NCBI RefSeq assembly: GCF_004027225.2
Contig: NC_044278.2
Span: 56,041,743-56,105,742 of the forward strand
Direction: 5' to 3'
From: Strigops habroptila
Lineage: Eukaryota; Chordata; Aves; Psittaciformes; Psittacidae
DNA: 64,000 bases
Part shown: positions 39,575 through 49,325 of the stretch, one piece after another
Layout: every line of letters begins with the position of its first letter
How positions within the stretch are numbered: position 1 is the first letter of the stretch
Position numbers and translations under genes: made by a program
Notes under the pieces: model-generated
Databases searched by the model: none
What the model saw: the letters and a program-made list of their open reading frames with translations, nothing else
Told to the model about the DNA's origin: nothing

Positions 39575-42009
39575 CTCTTGCAGGGTAGTAAGCCTTACTG
39601 CAATTAGAATATATTGCATATCCATTGAATGAGTCTCCAAAGAACTTTGAAACAAGCTCCACAGTACCTGCCTATGGAAGAGATTTTAAGACCTTCATAG
39701 TTCAGAATGGGTTTATTTGTTATCTGGAGCTGGTGCCCTTTACACCATGCAACAGGCCCACAATTCTCAGACCTATAACTGTAACTAGCAAAACATAAGT
39801 AGAAAATATGCTTTGTCTCCTTAAAGCACTTTTCTTTTTGATCTAATCAGTACACTGGTATAAGCTGTTCAGTGTGTGGTGCTTTCTTTTCTTCTTTTTA
39901 TTTAATTCTAAAAAGGTGTGTGTGTTCTGTAGTATAATGGAAAACTGTCAAATGCCACCATTAAAATAAAAAAAACTCACAAGCTGTGATATTTATGGAG
40001 ACAAGAACTCTGCCAAGTGTGTGACCACAGGGGATGCAGTGAGACATTCCCCTGCTGGTAGAACACTGCTTTGTTCCCAAAGGTGGTGGAGGAGGAAGGA
40101 GGGTGGTTCAGTGTTCATATGAGTTCATTCACTGACCTGGAGGTACGTGATTACTGAAGAACTCAGTGCCGATATTACAACAAATGGATACTGAGAATAT
40201 GCCCGTACAGTGACAGATAGTAGCTGCACACGCCTGAGCTAGGCAAAACATCAGCTGCCCTGGGAAGGATGAAGAACCACAGAAAAGTCACTGCCTAGGC
40301 CAGCATGCACTTCAGTACCTTCTATTTGCCAGTCTTTTTCTCTCAACAGCTTTTGGCTTGCAAAAGTGTGCTCCCAAGTGATCTAAAAATTGCAATCCTA
40401 ACCTTTGAAAGAGCAAAGAAGTCAGCATTTTCTTAGGTCTTTCTAACTGCATTCAGAAAGAAGACCATTTCCTCAGGAGCATTGCTAAAGTTATCCACTG
40501 TAAGAAACAGTGGCTTTGCAACAAAGGATTAGAAAACTGAGTGAAGATCAATGTGGCATGAAACAGTGTGTGTCTTCTGTCCCGTGGGACAGACGGTTTC
40601 CTTACAGGCAGCACTGTACAAATATAAAGGTCCTAATGAGTAACTGACTGCATGTTAGTCTTAGATTTAACCCTCAGCATCTTTTACTGGCTGCACTTCT
40701 GCTTGATCCTGAGAAATAATTCTCTCTTCCTCCATTGGTTCATTCTATGCTTTCTATTAATTCCAAAACATGCATTTTCTTACTGTATGTTCTATGTTAC
40801 CTGGTCCACTACTTTTTTCTTAGTGCTTTGACTGCTATGCATTTTGCTTTAACCAACTTGAGATCTTCAGGGCCAGGAGACAGCTCAGTTGCCAGGACAA
40901 GTCAACCACCTACTTTGGAGGATAACTTATAACTTTCTCCCAGATGGAAAGGGAGATATGCTTGTATGTGAGGTACCAGCCAGCAATTCAGGGAAGTTAG
41001 ATATAATGCCTGATTCTGTAACATCCCCCTCATGTTCTCCTTGACAAATGCAGCTGCTCCTCAGCTTCAAAAGGGCAATGTTATTTGTCTGCATCAAAGG
41101 CATGAAAGGAGGGAAGAGGGACCAGGGAAGGAAGCAGAGGTGAACTAACTTCTCTAGTGTCTGAACAACACTCTGCTCAAGTTCTGAAATAACCAGATTC
41201 CTATCAAATCCTATCAGGTCTAGAAAATGGCCTAGGATGGAGATGCCTGATAGAAATAGACAGATGTAGTTAAGAACTGTAAAACCTCTGGTACAACATA
41301 TGAGGAGCTGCGTAATTTAACTCCTTTCTTTAAAACAGGATTTATGAAAGTTTGTGCAGAGACAAAATGAATTATTTTGGTAACAATAATTTTCCAGTGA
41401 TGCAAGATATTTTTCTGACCTCTACTGATTTTAGGGCAACTGACATGACTACTTTACACATAGACGTAACATAATTTACTCTGCCTGAAGTTAGTGATCT
41501 GAGGACACTGTGAACAAAGTAAAATAAAAAATTTGTCTGAGAATATCTTTCAGATGTTGATATGGGTCGGGTACTGCATTAAAGCACTTCTCCATCAGAT
41601 ATTAAAGATCAGCTAAATCCAGTAAGAGAAACTAAGAGATGTGACTGTGTTCAAAACAGACATACCTATTAAATATGACCCTTGTAAATACTATGCAAAA
41701 TCAAAGCAATAGCTATGAAAAAACCCAAATCAAAACAAAACAAAATCACTTTCTTTCATAACAGCATGGGGTTTGGTTTTGGCTTTGTTTCTTTTCTGGA
41801 ACTGTTGCATTACTGTATAACTATGAGACACTAATAACTGTAATGCTGAACACAGATGGCTCTCGCTTCCCTCTAAACTGACCCAAAGGGATCCCTTAGC
41901 AAGGGTATCAACCACTCTCCCAGATATTTGTGCACACTAACCAAAGTATAACATAATGTCTTATCTGCACCCAATGATGCTTCTCCACACTTGTGCAAGA
42001 AGTACTTAC

Positions 42010-42158
42010 TTCCAATATCTGGCCGCAGCTTCTTGTCATACTCTCTCAATAGCTTGTTTAGTATGAGAGTCACATCTGTGTCTTGTGTTTTTGGAGCTAA
42101 AACCCATTTTTGGTTAGTTGTTCCATCTTCATATTCATCCTCTTCAACCTTTCTAGAA
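42010..42158 (-). CDS. GABRG3: GABRG3 exon 2, mature N-terminus
   Basis: This exon encodes residues 18-67 of the gamma-3 subunit and the first base of codon 68. It reads [50 protein letters not shown]. The block [21 protein letters not shown] is specific for gamma-3; gamma-2, as I recall it, has ILNNLLEGYDNKLRPDIG instead. This is the N-terminal alpha helix of the extracellular domain that contributes to subunit assembly. The acceptor is tttgttattccag and the donor GGAA/gtaagt. The 149-bp length with phase 2 in and phase 1 out joins exons 1 and 3 exactly. Acidic residues cluster at the processed N-terminus as in mammals. Confidence 0.97.
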
Positions 42159-45100
42159 CTGGAATAACAAATTAAACAAGTAGATGTTACTTCACATAAC
42201 TAAAACCTGAATTTTATGTTCTCAGTAAATCTCCACACTTATCTGAAGTAGCATTAGATATCTCGCTTGGCTTTGCATCTACCTAGCCTTAGGCTGTTTT
42301 TGCAACAGGATGTTCCCATTAACAGTTTTTGAGTATTTGTCGATGGGTCATGATTGAGAATTGTTCAGGCATTGTTTTCTGCCAGTCTCTCAAAACATGA
42401 GTTAATACAGCTATCGGAGTAGTAGTCCATATCCTGTATTTTAACCACGCTATCCCGACTTGTTAGTTTACAATATACTCTTATGAAGAATGAACATCTG
42501 CAGTATTATTTTATTAATACATCAAGACAACTGATCCATCTCTTGCACAAAGGCTAATAAGAGTATTAAAAATTCAGATCTTTTAATACTTCCTGATCAT
42601 TTTATCCTATTAATAAATTATAATATTCTCAGTGCCTGAAATTCAGAGTTTAATGTATTACAAGTCTTAGAATTAAGAGCTTGCTCCTTGAATTGAAGAT
42701 GGATTATCACAAGCACACAAATACATTGCATAAATTAAGCTGAATTTCCCTGCAGTTTTAGTGACATTTTTTTAAAAAATGGTACTACCTCAAGAGTTGA
42801 GACTTCTTTTCCTTCATGGGTGGATTATTATTATTTTAAGAGTATGCTAACACAGATTTGGTGAACTACAGTTTGCTCAGAAATCACAGCTAGAGCCGTT
42901 TTCACACAAGGTTAATTTCATTTGTGCGGCTTTTTGCGCCCGAACAGTAGATGTTGATTTGAAGATGTATCTTTTGGTATCTTGGAAACCAAATCTGTTT
43001 GATGTCTCTCACTGGAGAAAATCTATGGCAGTTAAACTGAGATAAAGTTATCAGGAGAAAAGATAACCTCACTGGTGGAACCTACAGCAGTAATCATGTG
43101 TTGCTTTGAGCTGCAATTGCCCTGGTGATGCAGTATCAGCTTGCAACCTTTTTACACAAATGCCAATAATTATGCTAGATGCAAAGCAATGGAGAGTCAG
43201 AGGCACCAGCCTTGCTTATTCATGGCATGTGCTACATGCATCAGAGCAACCTCCTTTTTCTCTCTCTCCCCTTCCTTCTCTCCATAATGACACTAGTGAC
43301 TTAAAAAGTCTCAGATGTCCAGAAAACTTGATGGGCACTCTATAGTAACAGGAAGAAAAAAAAAATAAGAATACAAGTATAAAAATTTAATCACAGAGCA
43401 TCATTGACTCTTAACACTGGTTGTAGACCACCATCTGAGCATTTAATGAAACTTTTAATCGGAACTGCTCTACAGCCAATATGCCCCTAAGGATTAGCCA
43501 TGAATCATTTAACACTACCTCACAAATTAAGAGTGCTCAAGATAAAATTTCTATATTAAAATAATTTTGAAACCTAACCCCCGAGGATTTTCTACAGAGA
43601 GAGTTCATATAACCAAGTAACAAAAGTAGAGAAAACTTAAGGGAAATTTTGAATAGATGACCATTCCTTCTCTGTGAGCTGTATTTTGTAAAAACTCGAT
43701 CTTTTTTTGTATAATTCACCCAATGAGCATTTAAAAACCCCGACAGGATTTTGGGGGTTTGGATTTTGTTTTTGTTTGTTTTGTTTTATTTGTGGTGTTG
43801 GTTTTTTGTTGTTGTATTTCCTCCCTCAGATTCATGAGATCTTAACGCTGGGATCTGTGTCTTAACGCTGCAGTTACAGAACCATTCTCCAAGGAGGCAC
43901 CGTCTCCAAACATACACGGTTGGTATTTCAGGGCTGAAACGCTGCAGTGGTACTGAATTACCGATAGGAAAGGAAAGCACAAATCATACGTCTTTTTTCG
44001 GCTGCACCCACCATAACTTTACTGAAGGCATTCAGGCTGCATGTGGAAATGAGAACTGAGTTCAGACAGGATCATGATTCCCATTTCAGGGAGCCACTTC
44101 TTTAAAAACAATCACTAACAACAGCCTAAGCACTGGCAGATCTTTTAAATCCCCTCACTCTAGCAGCTGGTTTCCTAGAAAGTACTTCCAAACCATGCAG
44201 GTTACTACCTACCTTCTAGATTAAGGTTGGGCGTGGGAGAGGTTTCACAGTGGATCTGACTAACACATTACACACATATTTTTCAAGGTGTTTTGTTTTC
44301 CTTGTGAGGAGTTTGTTATTTCTTTTCCCTTACCTGCCTCTGCACAATTAAGCTCTTTGAAGGCACATGAGGTTGCATTTTTCGCTTGTAGCCTTACTGG
44401 TGAATGCCAATTCCCAGCATATTCCTGCTACCCACAGAAACAAGTATGGGATGATGGCAGGCCATTCTCAAACTAGGGAGGAAGAAAGGCTGAGCACCTT
44501 CCCCAAACTCCTATGGGGCCGCTACTTTTGGTCCTGTGAGGAGACAGGGAGGAGGCAGGGCATCAGCTGCAAAGGAGGAAGGCTGGAAAACCCGAAGAGG
44601 CTGTGGGGAAAGCTTTTATTTCCTGCAACACGTGTGTCCTGGACTTGCTCTGAGGGCTGACATAAAGCTGCCTCTAGTTCCTGTGGGGCTCTGGGGAAGA
44701 GATGCTACTCCGGTGTGGGGCAGGCTGCTGAGAAGGCGAACAAATGATGAATAAATAAGGAAGGGAAAGGAAGAGAAGAACCTCTGAGCACACTTACAAC
44801 TCTGTGGCAGCTCCTACGAGGGGGACCTGAGGTGACCCGTTTGCCTGGGTTATGAGGCGGGGGCCCTTCCTAGTATCCTGGACAACCACGGGGACTGAAT
44901 GCGAGCCTAGTCCCAAGGATCACGGCTGCCGCTGCCATCTATCCCGCCCTGACCCCTCACCGCCCGCCGTTGCCCGAGCCCCGCCGGGTGGACCCTTCCC
45001 TCCCCTGAGGCAGCAGCTGGGGCTTCCCCAGCCCGGCCCGCCAAACACGCCTCTCCCGGCCCCTCTTCGCGGCGGTTAACGCCGCACCCCCAGCACCAGG

Positions 45101-45584
45101 ACACCCCAAGGGCTCATGCTTTCCGCGGCTGCCCTCTCCGTCCTCACGCCTGCCCCGTCCGCGGAGTCCCCGCGGATGGGGCGCGGAGGGAAGCCGGGGC
45201 TGCCGCCTTCTCGGGGTCGTGAGGAGAGAGCCCGGGCAGCGGGGGCCGCCGTCCCGCCGTGCCCTGGCAGCCGCCGGAGCGGGAAAACTTTCTGCCGGCC
45301 TGGCTTGGGACAGAGCCCTCGCGGGCGACCTCCAACTTCACGCCGGGCCGGGAGGGGCAGCGGCGGGGCCAAAGCGCCGGCAGCGGGGCTGCGGCTGTTG
45401 GGGAGCCAGGCGGGTCCGGGGGGGAAGCAGAGGAATGAAGCCCCGGCACGGCGTGGGGAGGGGGGAAGAGCCCGTGGTCCTTCCCGGGCACAGAGTATTC
45501 GGCAAACTCCGCCGAGCGGGACTCCATCGCGCAAGCCCCGGTGCGAGGAGAGAGGGTAGAGGAGGCGAGGGGATGCAGACTTAC
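42159..45584 (-). other. GABRG3: GABRG3 intron 1 (3.4 kb)
   Basis: This intron begins gtaagt at 45584 and ends ttattccag at 42159. Its 5' part lies in the CpG island down to about 44.9 kb; the rest is AT-rich. A T/G-rich low-complexity stretch lies at about 43749-43817. No nested gene is recognised. Confidence 0.9.
43749..43817 (+). repeat. T/G-rich low-complexity tract
   Basis: This stretch has irregular TTTG and GTTT units (tttttgtttgttttgtttta, then ggttttttgttgttgt) in GABRG3 intron 1. It is a simple, A/C-rich sequence on the transcribed strand. Confidence 0.8.
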
Positions 45585-45637
45585 CAGGCGTGAAACACTG
45601 AGAGGAGGAAGAAAACCGGCAGGAGCTTAGCGGACAT
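45585..45637 (-). CDS. GABRG3: GABRG3 exon 1, signal peptide
   Basis: This exon starts the GABA-A receptor gamma-3 subunit. It reads MSAKLLPVFFLLSVFHA plus the first two bases of Cys18. The short basic N-terminus (Lys4), the hydrophobic core LLPVFFLLSVF and the Ala at 17 form a signal peptide of the same length as human gamma-3, which begins MAPKLL. Cleavage is expected after Ala17, before CSRKVEED. The donor is GCCTG/gtaagt. The start is chosen because no upstream in-frame ATG exists and the exon joins exon 2 in phase (53 bp, phase 2). It lies in a CpG island with a TATA-like box upstream. Mature gamma subunits assemble with alpha and beta subunits into GABA-gated chloride channels and help form the benzodiazepine site. 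Confidence 0.93.
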
Positions 45638-45740
45638 GATCCAGGCAGCGCTGGCCAGGTGAGAGGTGGGGCACGACGAAGGAAACGTTGTAGAGAATGT
45701 TCACGTGCAAGGGAGAATGAGGCAACGAGGTGAAGCTCTT
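45638..45740 (-). other. GABRG3: Presumed GABRG3 5' UTR
   Basis: This is the sequence between the expected TATA-driven start and the GABRG3 ATG. It contains no upstream ATG on the minus strand and has an E-box (CACGTG, 45702-45707). The extent is inferred from the TATA position; a longer 5' UTR starting further up in the CpG island is also possible. Confidence 0.45.
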
Positions 45741-45765
45741 AACCTCTCTTCCTTTGTATTCTCAG

Positions 45766-45772
45766 CTTTATA
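45766..45772 (-). promoter_or_regulatory. GABRG3: Candidate TATA box of GABRG3
   Basis: The minus strand reads cagggTATAAAGctgag. It lies 129 bp before the start codon, so a start site about 30 bp downstream would give a 5' UTR of about 100 nt. No ATG occurs between that start and the exon 1 ATG on the minus strand. A G-rich tract lies just upstream. This is positional and motif evidence only. Confidence 0.5.
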
Positions 45773-45810
45773 CCCTGAAGAAAATATCCCCGTTCACACC
45801 GCTCCAGGAA

Positions 45811-45841
45811 GGGAGGGGGAAGGAGGGAAGGGGGGGGGGGG
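45811..45841 (+). promoter_or_regulatory. G-quadruplex-capable G-rich tract upstream of the TATA-like box
   Basis: The plus strand has the runs ggg-a-ggggg-aa-gg-a-ggg-aa followed by twelve G (45830-45841). This satisfies the usual four-run G-quadruplex pattern. It lies about 40-75 bp upstream of the candidate GABRG3 TATA box, on the template strand, and is followed by an A-rich stretch. Confidence 0.7.
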
Positions 45842-46599
45842 AAGACGAAGAAAAAAAAAAACACCACAAAAAAAAGTGTTCCGAGGGGGAGATCCCCAGC
45901 GGGGCGGCTTGCAGGGTTTAAATCAGGGTGTAAATCAAGCTCCACGGGCTGACAGGTGTTCAGCGGGCACCGAGCTGCGGCACTTCCCGCTTCCTTCCCG
46001 GCGGCCGGTTGCCAGGAGCAGCGGCGCGGCCTCCCCTGCTCCCCAGCTGGCGCTGGCCGTGACCCCCCCGGCTCTGCAGAGCGCGGCGAAGCCCGGGCCC
46101 CGCCGGGCCGGGCCGGGCGGAAGGCGGGCTGGGGCGGGGGGAAGGGGCGCAGCTCGCCCCCCCCCGCGGAGCGCCAGCCCCGCAGCGCGGCACCGGAGCG
46201 CTGCCGGGGGCCACCCCGCATCGGGGAGCACCGCGTCCCCCGCTCCCTGTCCAACAGGTACTCGCCTCGCCGGCAAGCGAGGGAGGGAGCCGGGAAGTGA
46301 ACCCTGCCCCCGCCCCGCTGGCGCACAGACTCACACGGGAGAGGGGGAGCAGAGAACTCGCCAGCCGCAACCAGCCCGGACATCAGCCCAGCCCGATGCC
46401 CCCCGAGGGGGCGGCTCCTAGGGGGCTGCGGCGCCCGGCGGCAGCATCCTCCCGCTGTTTCGGGGGGGGTTCCCCCACCCCCGAACCCCACACTCACTTG
46501 CCGAATGGCCCCCCCCCGGGCGCTGGACGGGCTCTCTTCAGATGGAGGGAGAAGGGTCGGCGCTGCTTCTGGTCTCGGGGTGGTCGGAACCACCGGCAT

Positions 46600-47602
46600 C
46601 CCGATGTACGTATAGGCGGAGATCCATGTAATCGGTGCGGCTACAGAGGAGGACCTACAGTACAATCTTCCACAGACAGACAGGCGTACACAACTCAGCG
46701 TCTCTGTACATGCCTCTGTATCTAGCTGTATGTATGTAGAAGTTTGCACGCACTGTACAAATGCATGGATACACATATATATGCATACGGTATGCCTGTA
46801 ACGTATACACAAGAGACAGAGATGCGGTGGACTGAGCTATCTGGGAACTTCAGTATAAATGAGGATTTTCTACTGTGAGAACTCGGAAATGTGGCGGCAG
46901 CCAAGTGTATTCAGGGCAAAAGTAGTTTGGGTCTGAACACCGTGTGTCTTTCTATTTCACTAAGAACAGCACAGATGTGATTTTTAGTTACTTCAGTTCT
47001 CCCCAGGTGTGTGGAGCTTTGCACCAAGCATCGGGGTGATAAGAATACTCCCCTTTGCTTTCAGAATGGGAAATGACAGAATCTCATCTACGTGACGGTA
47101 ATCTGGAAACAAAAAGCTCTGCTAGAGGTACGACGAGTGATCGTTTTACTGTCATCAGAAATCTCGGAAGCGTAAACCTTTGCTTCCTCCTCCCTTGGAC
47201 ACAAATTCCAGGTTTTGGGGGAGTCGGTTTTAGTTATGACATTACATTAAGGAAAAAAAAAAGTTCTGCTGGAAGATGCAGTCTTGCTTTTAGAATAACT
47301 CCTACATGATGCCTAGAAGAGCTGGTTGGAGAGTTCTGTTCCCGAAGTTATTTATTGAAGGAATGAGACAGCTTAGGGAAAATCCGTTGTGAGCACGGCA
47401 ATCAATTCCCAGTCATGCACTTCAGGATTTTTATTTTTTCAACCTAAACGTCTCTGCACTAGATTATACAGCAGTTCTCTCGTGTTGACTCTGGCTAATC
47501 GCAGTTACTGTGAATTGCTAATAATCACTTGTTACAAGACTTGGGCTCTTTTCCGGCGCCAGCAGAAGAGTGCAGGTGGACTCCAGAACGCCTGCTGCCT
47601 TG
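46600..47602. other. AT-rich gap between the two CpG islands
   Basis: This region contains a TA/TG/CA-rich low-complexity stretch at about 46720-46805 (tgtatgtatgta, acacatatatatgcatac). The remainder is unique sequence. No exon is recognised. Confidence 0.6.
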
Positions 47603-47682
47603 AGAAAATAAGGAAGGGAAGGAAAAAAGGAAAGGGAGAAGGGAAAGGGAGAGGGGAAGGTGAAGCGAGGGGACTGCAGGAG
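47603..47682 (+). repeat. GA-rich polypurine tract
   Basis: This is about 80 bp of almost pure A and G on the plus strand, with irregular aaggaa, aaaggg and gaaggg units, at the left shore of the 48-kb CpG island. It is low-complexity sequence with potential for triplex (H-DNA) formation. Confidence 0.8.
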
Positions 47683-47729
47683 CTCGGAGGTTGCCTGGAT
47701 TTCACCAGAGATAGCTGTGTGGAAGCGCG

Positions 47730-48750
47730 CCTTTACTGGGGCGCGGCCGGTTAAGCGGCACCTCGAACCGCTGATGCGAACTTTGCAGAAGCACCGGCGC
47801 TGCCGGGGCGGGCGGGAGGCAGGACGGGGCGAGCGGGGGAGCCACCGCCCCGCAGCTACGGGAGAAACTTCGGCCGGGGCCCGGGTCCGGACCGGTGGGT
47901 CCCGGCGGCACAAGGCTCCCCGCTGCGGCCGGCACTGCTGCCTGGCAGCTCGCTGCGGCCAGGAGCGTCTTCAGGTACCCGAAGGTTTCCTGAAGTCTGG
48001 TGGTTATGGAAACACTACTCAGGGCGCCGGGGTGGCCCTATCCACGTCCCGGCTCACAGTGCCTGCCCGTTTGGAAAGCAAGGTCTGGAAGCGCTCTACG
48101 TAGGGAGAGGCGACTTGCCATCGCCGGCTACCCCCGCGGTGGCCACGTACGGAAAAAGGTGTGTATTCACACGCACTCAGATAGAATAAATAAAAGACGA
48201 GCCCAGCAGAGCCAACTGTCGGGGACATGCTGCAGCGGTCGGAGGGGCCCGGGGGTGCTCTGCCGACAGCGGCTTGGGGCGGAGGAGGGGGCCAGAGCCG
48301 CCTCCCCTCTGCCACCACCCGGGCGGGCGGCGTAAGTAGGGCAGATTGTACCGTGGCAGAAATCCCTAGAAGACAGACACACCGGCGGCGATCTGCAAAG
48401 AGAGGATGGCGAACCCGGTCCAGTGGCGAGCGCGTCCAGTGCCGCGCCTCCGGCCCTAGAGCAGCGCCCTCAGGAACCCTGAGCTGCGCCTTGGGGACGG
48501 GCAGCCCCCTCCTTTCCCCTCCCTCCCTCCCGGCCAGCGGCGGCGCCGCTCCGCCCCTTCCCTCCGCCCGCCGATCCCGGCCAGCCTCTTCCACCTCCTG
48601 CCGTGGCAGCGGGATCCTCTGGCGGCGGCTGCGGGAAGCGCGGCGCGGCGGGTCGCGAGCGGGCTGTCCCCCCGGCCTGCAGCCAGCCGCAGAGCCCTCG
48701 GCGACACCCCTGTTCGGTGGCCGTGTGCCGTTACCGGTGCTGTACGTGGC
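47730..48750. promoter_or_regulatory. CpG island without an assigned gene
   Basis: This is a GC-rich stretch of about 1 kb with dense CpG, separated from the exon 1 island by about 1.1 kb of AT-rich DNA. It lies 2-3 kb upstream of the GABRG3 start codon. It could be an alternative GABRG3 promoter or 5' exon, or the promoter of a divergent noncoding RNA. Long open frames on both strands follow from the GC content and are not supported as genes. Confidence 0.75.
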
Positions 48751-48816
48751 CATCAAGTCACGCACCCTGGAAAACCCTCACGGTGTTAGACTGACGGCTC
48801 CACTCTTTCCTTGCAG

Positions 48817-49077
48817 CGTGACAGCAAGCTCCAAGGCTCGAGTTGAGTTTTATGGTTCATTAATTGCTGCCTCCCTCTCCTCTGGCTGTAAGGAAAAAGT
48901 GAGGTTTAATATTTTCTTTCTGTTGTCTTGCGTGGGTTATTTTTTAGTGCCGAAGGAATACTTTGTTGCCACTTTTTGTTATAGCTCATCCCTCGGTCAT
49001 TTCGACTTCATTATCACATGCTTTTCTCTTAAGCACACTCTCTGCCTTTGCTAAGGCTTTTCAAATTGTGCATTCAG
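48817..49077 (+). ncRNA. Possible exon of a divergent transcript from the 48-kb CpG island
   Basis: A strong acceptor (cactctttccttgcag, ending 48816) and a strong donor (CAG/gtaagg at 49077/49078) face each other on the plus strand, 261 bp apart and just downstream of the CpG island. An upstream donor candidate (gtaagt at 48332) lies inside the island. This would fit a spliced antisense or divergent noncoding RNA. No coding similarity is seen, although one frame stays open through it. This is inference from splice-site strings only. Confidence 0.3.
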
Positions 49078-49084
49078 GTAAGGA

Positions 49085-49325
49085 TCATGATTAGATATCA
49101 GGAAAAAAAGATTTTCATTATGAGGGTGGTGAGACACTGGCACAGGTTGCCCAGAGAAGTTGTGGCTGCCCCATCCCTGGCAGTGTTCAAGGCCAGGTTG
49201 GACGGGGCTTTGAGCAACCTTGTCCAAACAGGGTGTCCCTGGTGTCCCTGCCCATGGCAGGGGGGTTGGAACTAGATGAGCTTTAAGGTCCCTTCCAACC
49301 CAAACCCTTCTGTGTTTCTATGCTG
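49085..49325 (+). mobile_element. CR1 LINE 3' end
   Basis: This is a well-preserved CR1 3' segment. Landmarks are cacaggttgcccagagaag, tggctgccccatccctggc, ttcaaggccaggttggac, tgcccatggcagggg and the end ggtcccttccaacccaaac, followed by a decayed terminal repeat (ttctgtgtttctatg). Only the last 240 bp of the element are present, the usual 5' truncation. It contains a small internal duplication of gtgtccctg. It is less diverged than the CR1 copy at 7.0-8.1 kb and so probably younger. Confidence 0.93.

Larger units (their letters stand above)
28465..42009 (-). other. GABRG3: GABRG3 intron 2 (13.5 kb)
   Basis: This intron begins gtaagtac at 42009 and ends in a T-rich tract and cacag at 28465. 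Contents recognised are a CR1 3' end at 32835-33042, poly(A) tracts at 33066-33086 and 39541-39571, an AT/GT microsatellite at 36709-36774, and short AAAT repeats near 30700 and 33915. The remainder is unique AT-rich DNA. No nested gene, RNA gene or extra exon is supported. Confidence 0.9.
44900..46590. promoter_or_regulatory. GABRG3: CpG island over GABRG3 exon 1 and promoter
   Basis: This is very GC-rich, CpG-dense DNA spanning exon 1, the presumed 5' UTR and upstream sequence, interrupted by a less GC-rich patch at about 45.66-45.80 kb where the TATA-like box lies. It contains several homopolymeric G and C runs (for example near 46140, 46460 and 46507). Long open frames on both strands here are compositional. 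It marks the 5' end of GABRG3. Confidence 0.88.

Noticed and set aside
45739..46812. 357-codon open frame on the minus strand over the GABRG3 CpG island
   Set aside because: Very high Pro/Arg/Gly/Ala content and simultaneous long open frames on several other frames are the expected effect of GC-rich DNA with few stops. No family similarity is seen, and it overlaps the presumed promoter.
48019..49054. 248-codon minus and 275-codon plus open frames in the second CpG island
   Set aside because: Both follow from high GC. The plus frame continues into AT-rich sequence by chance. Neither resembles a known protein.
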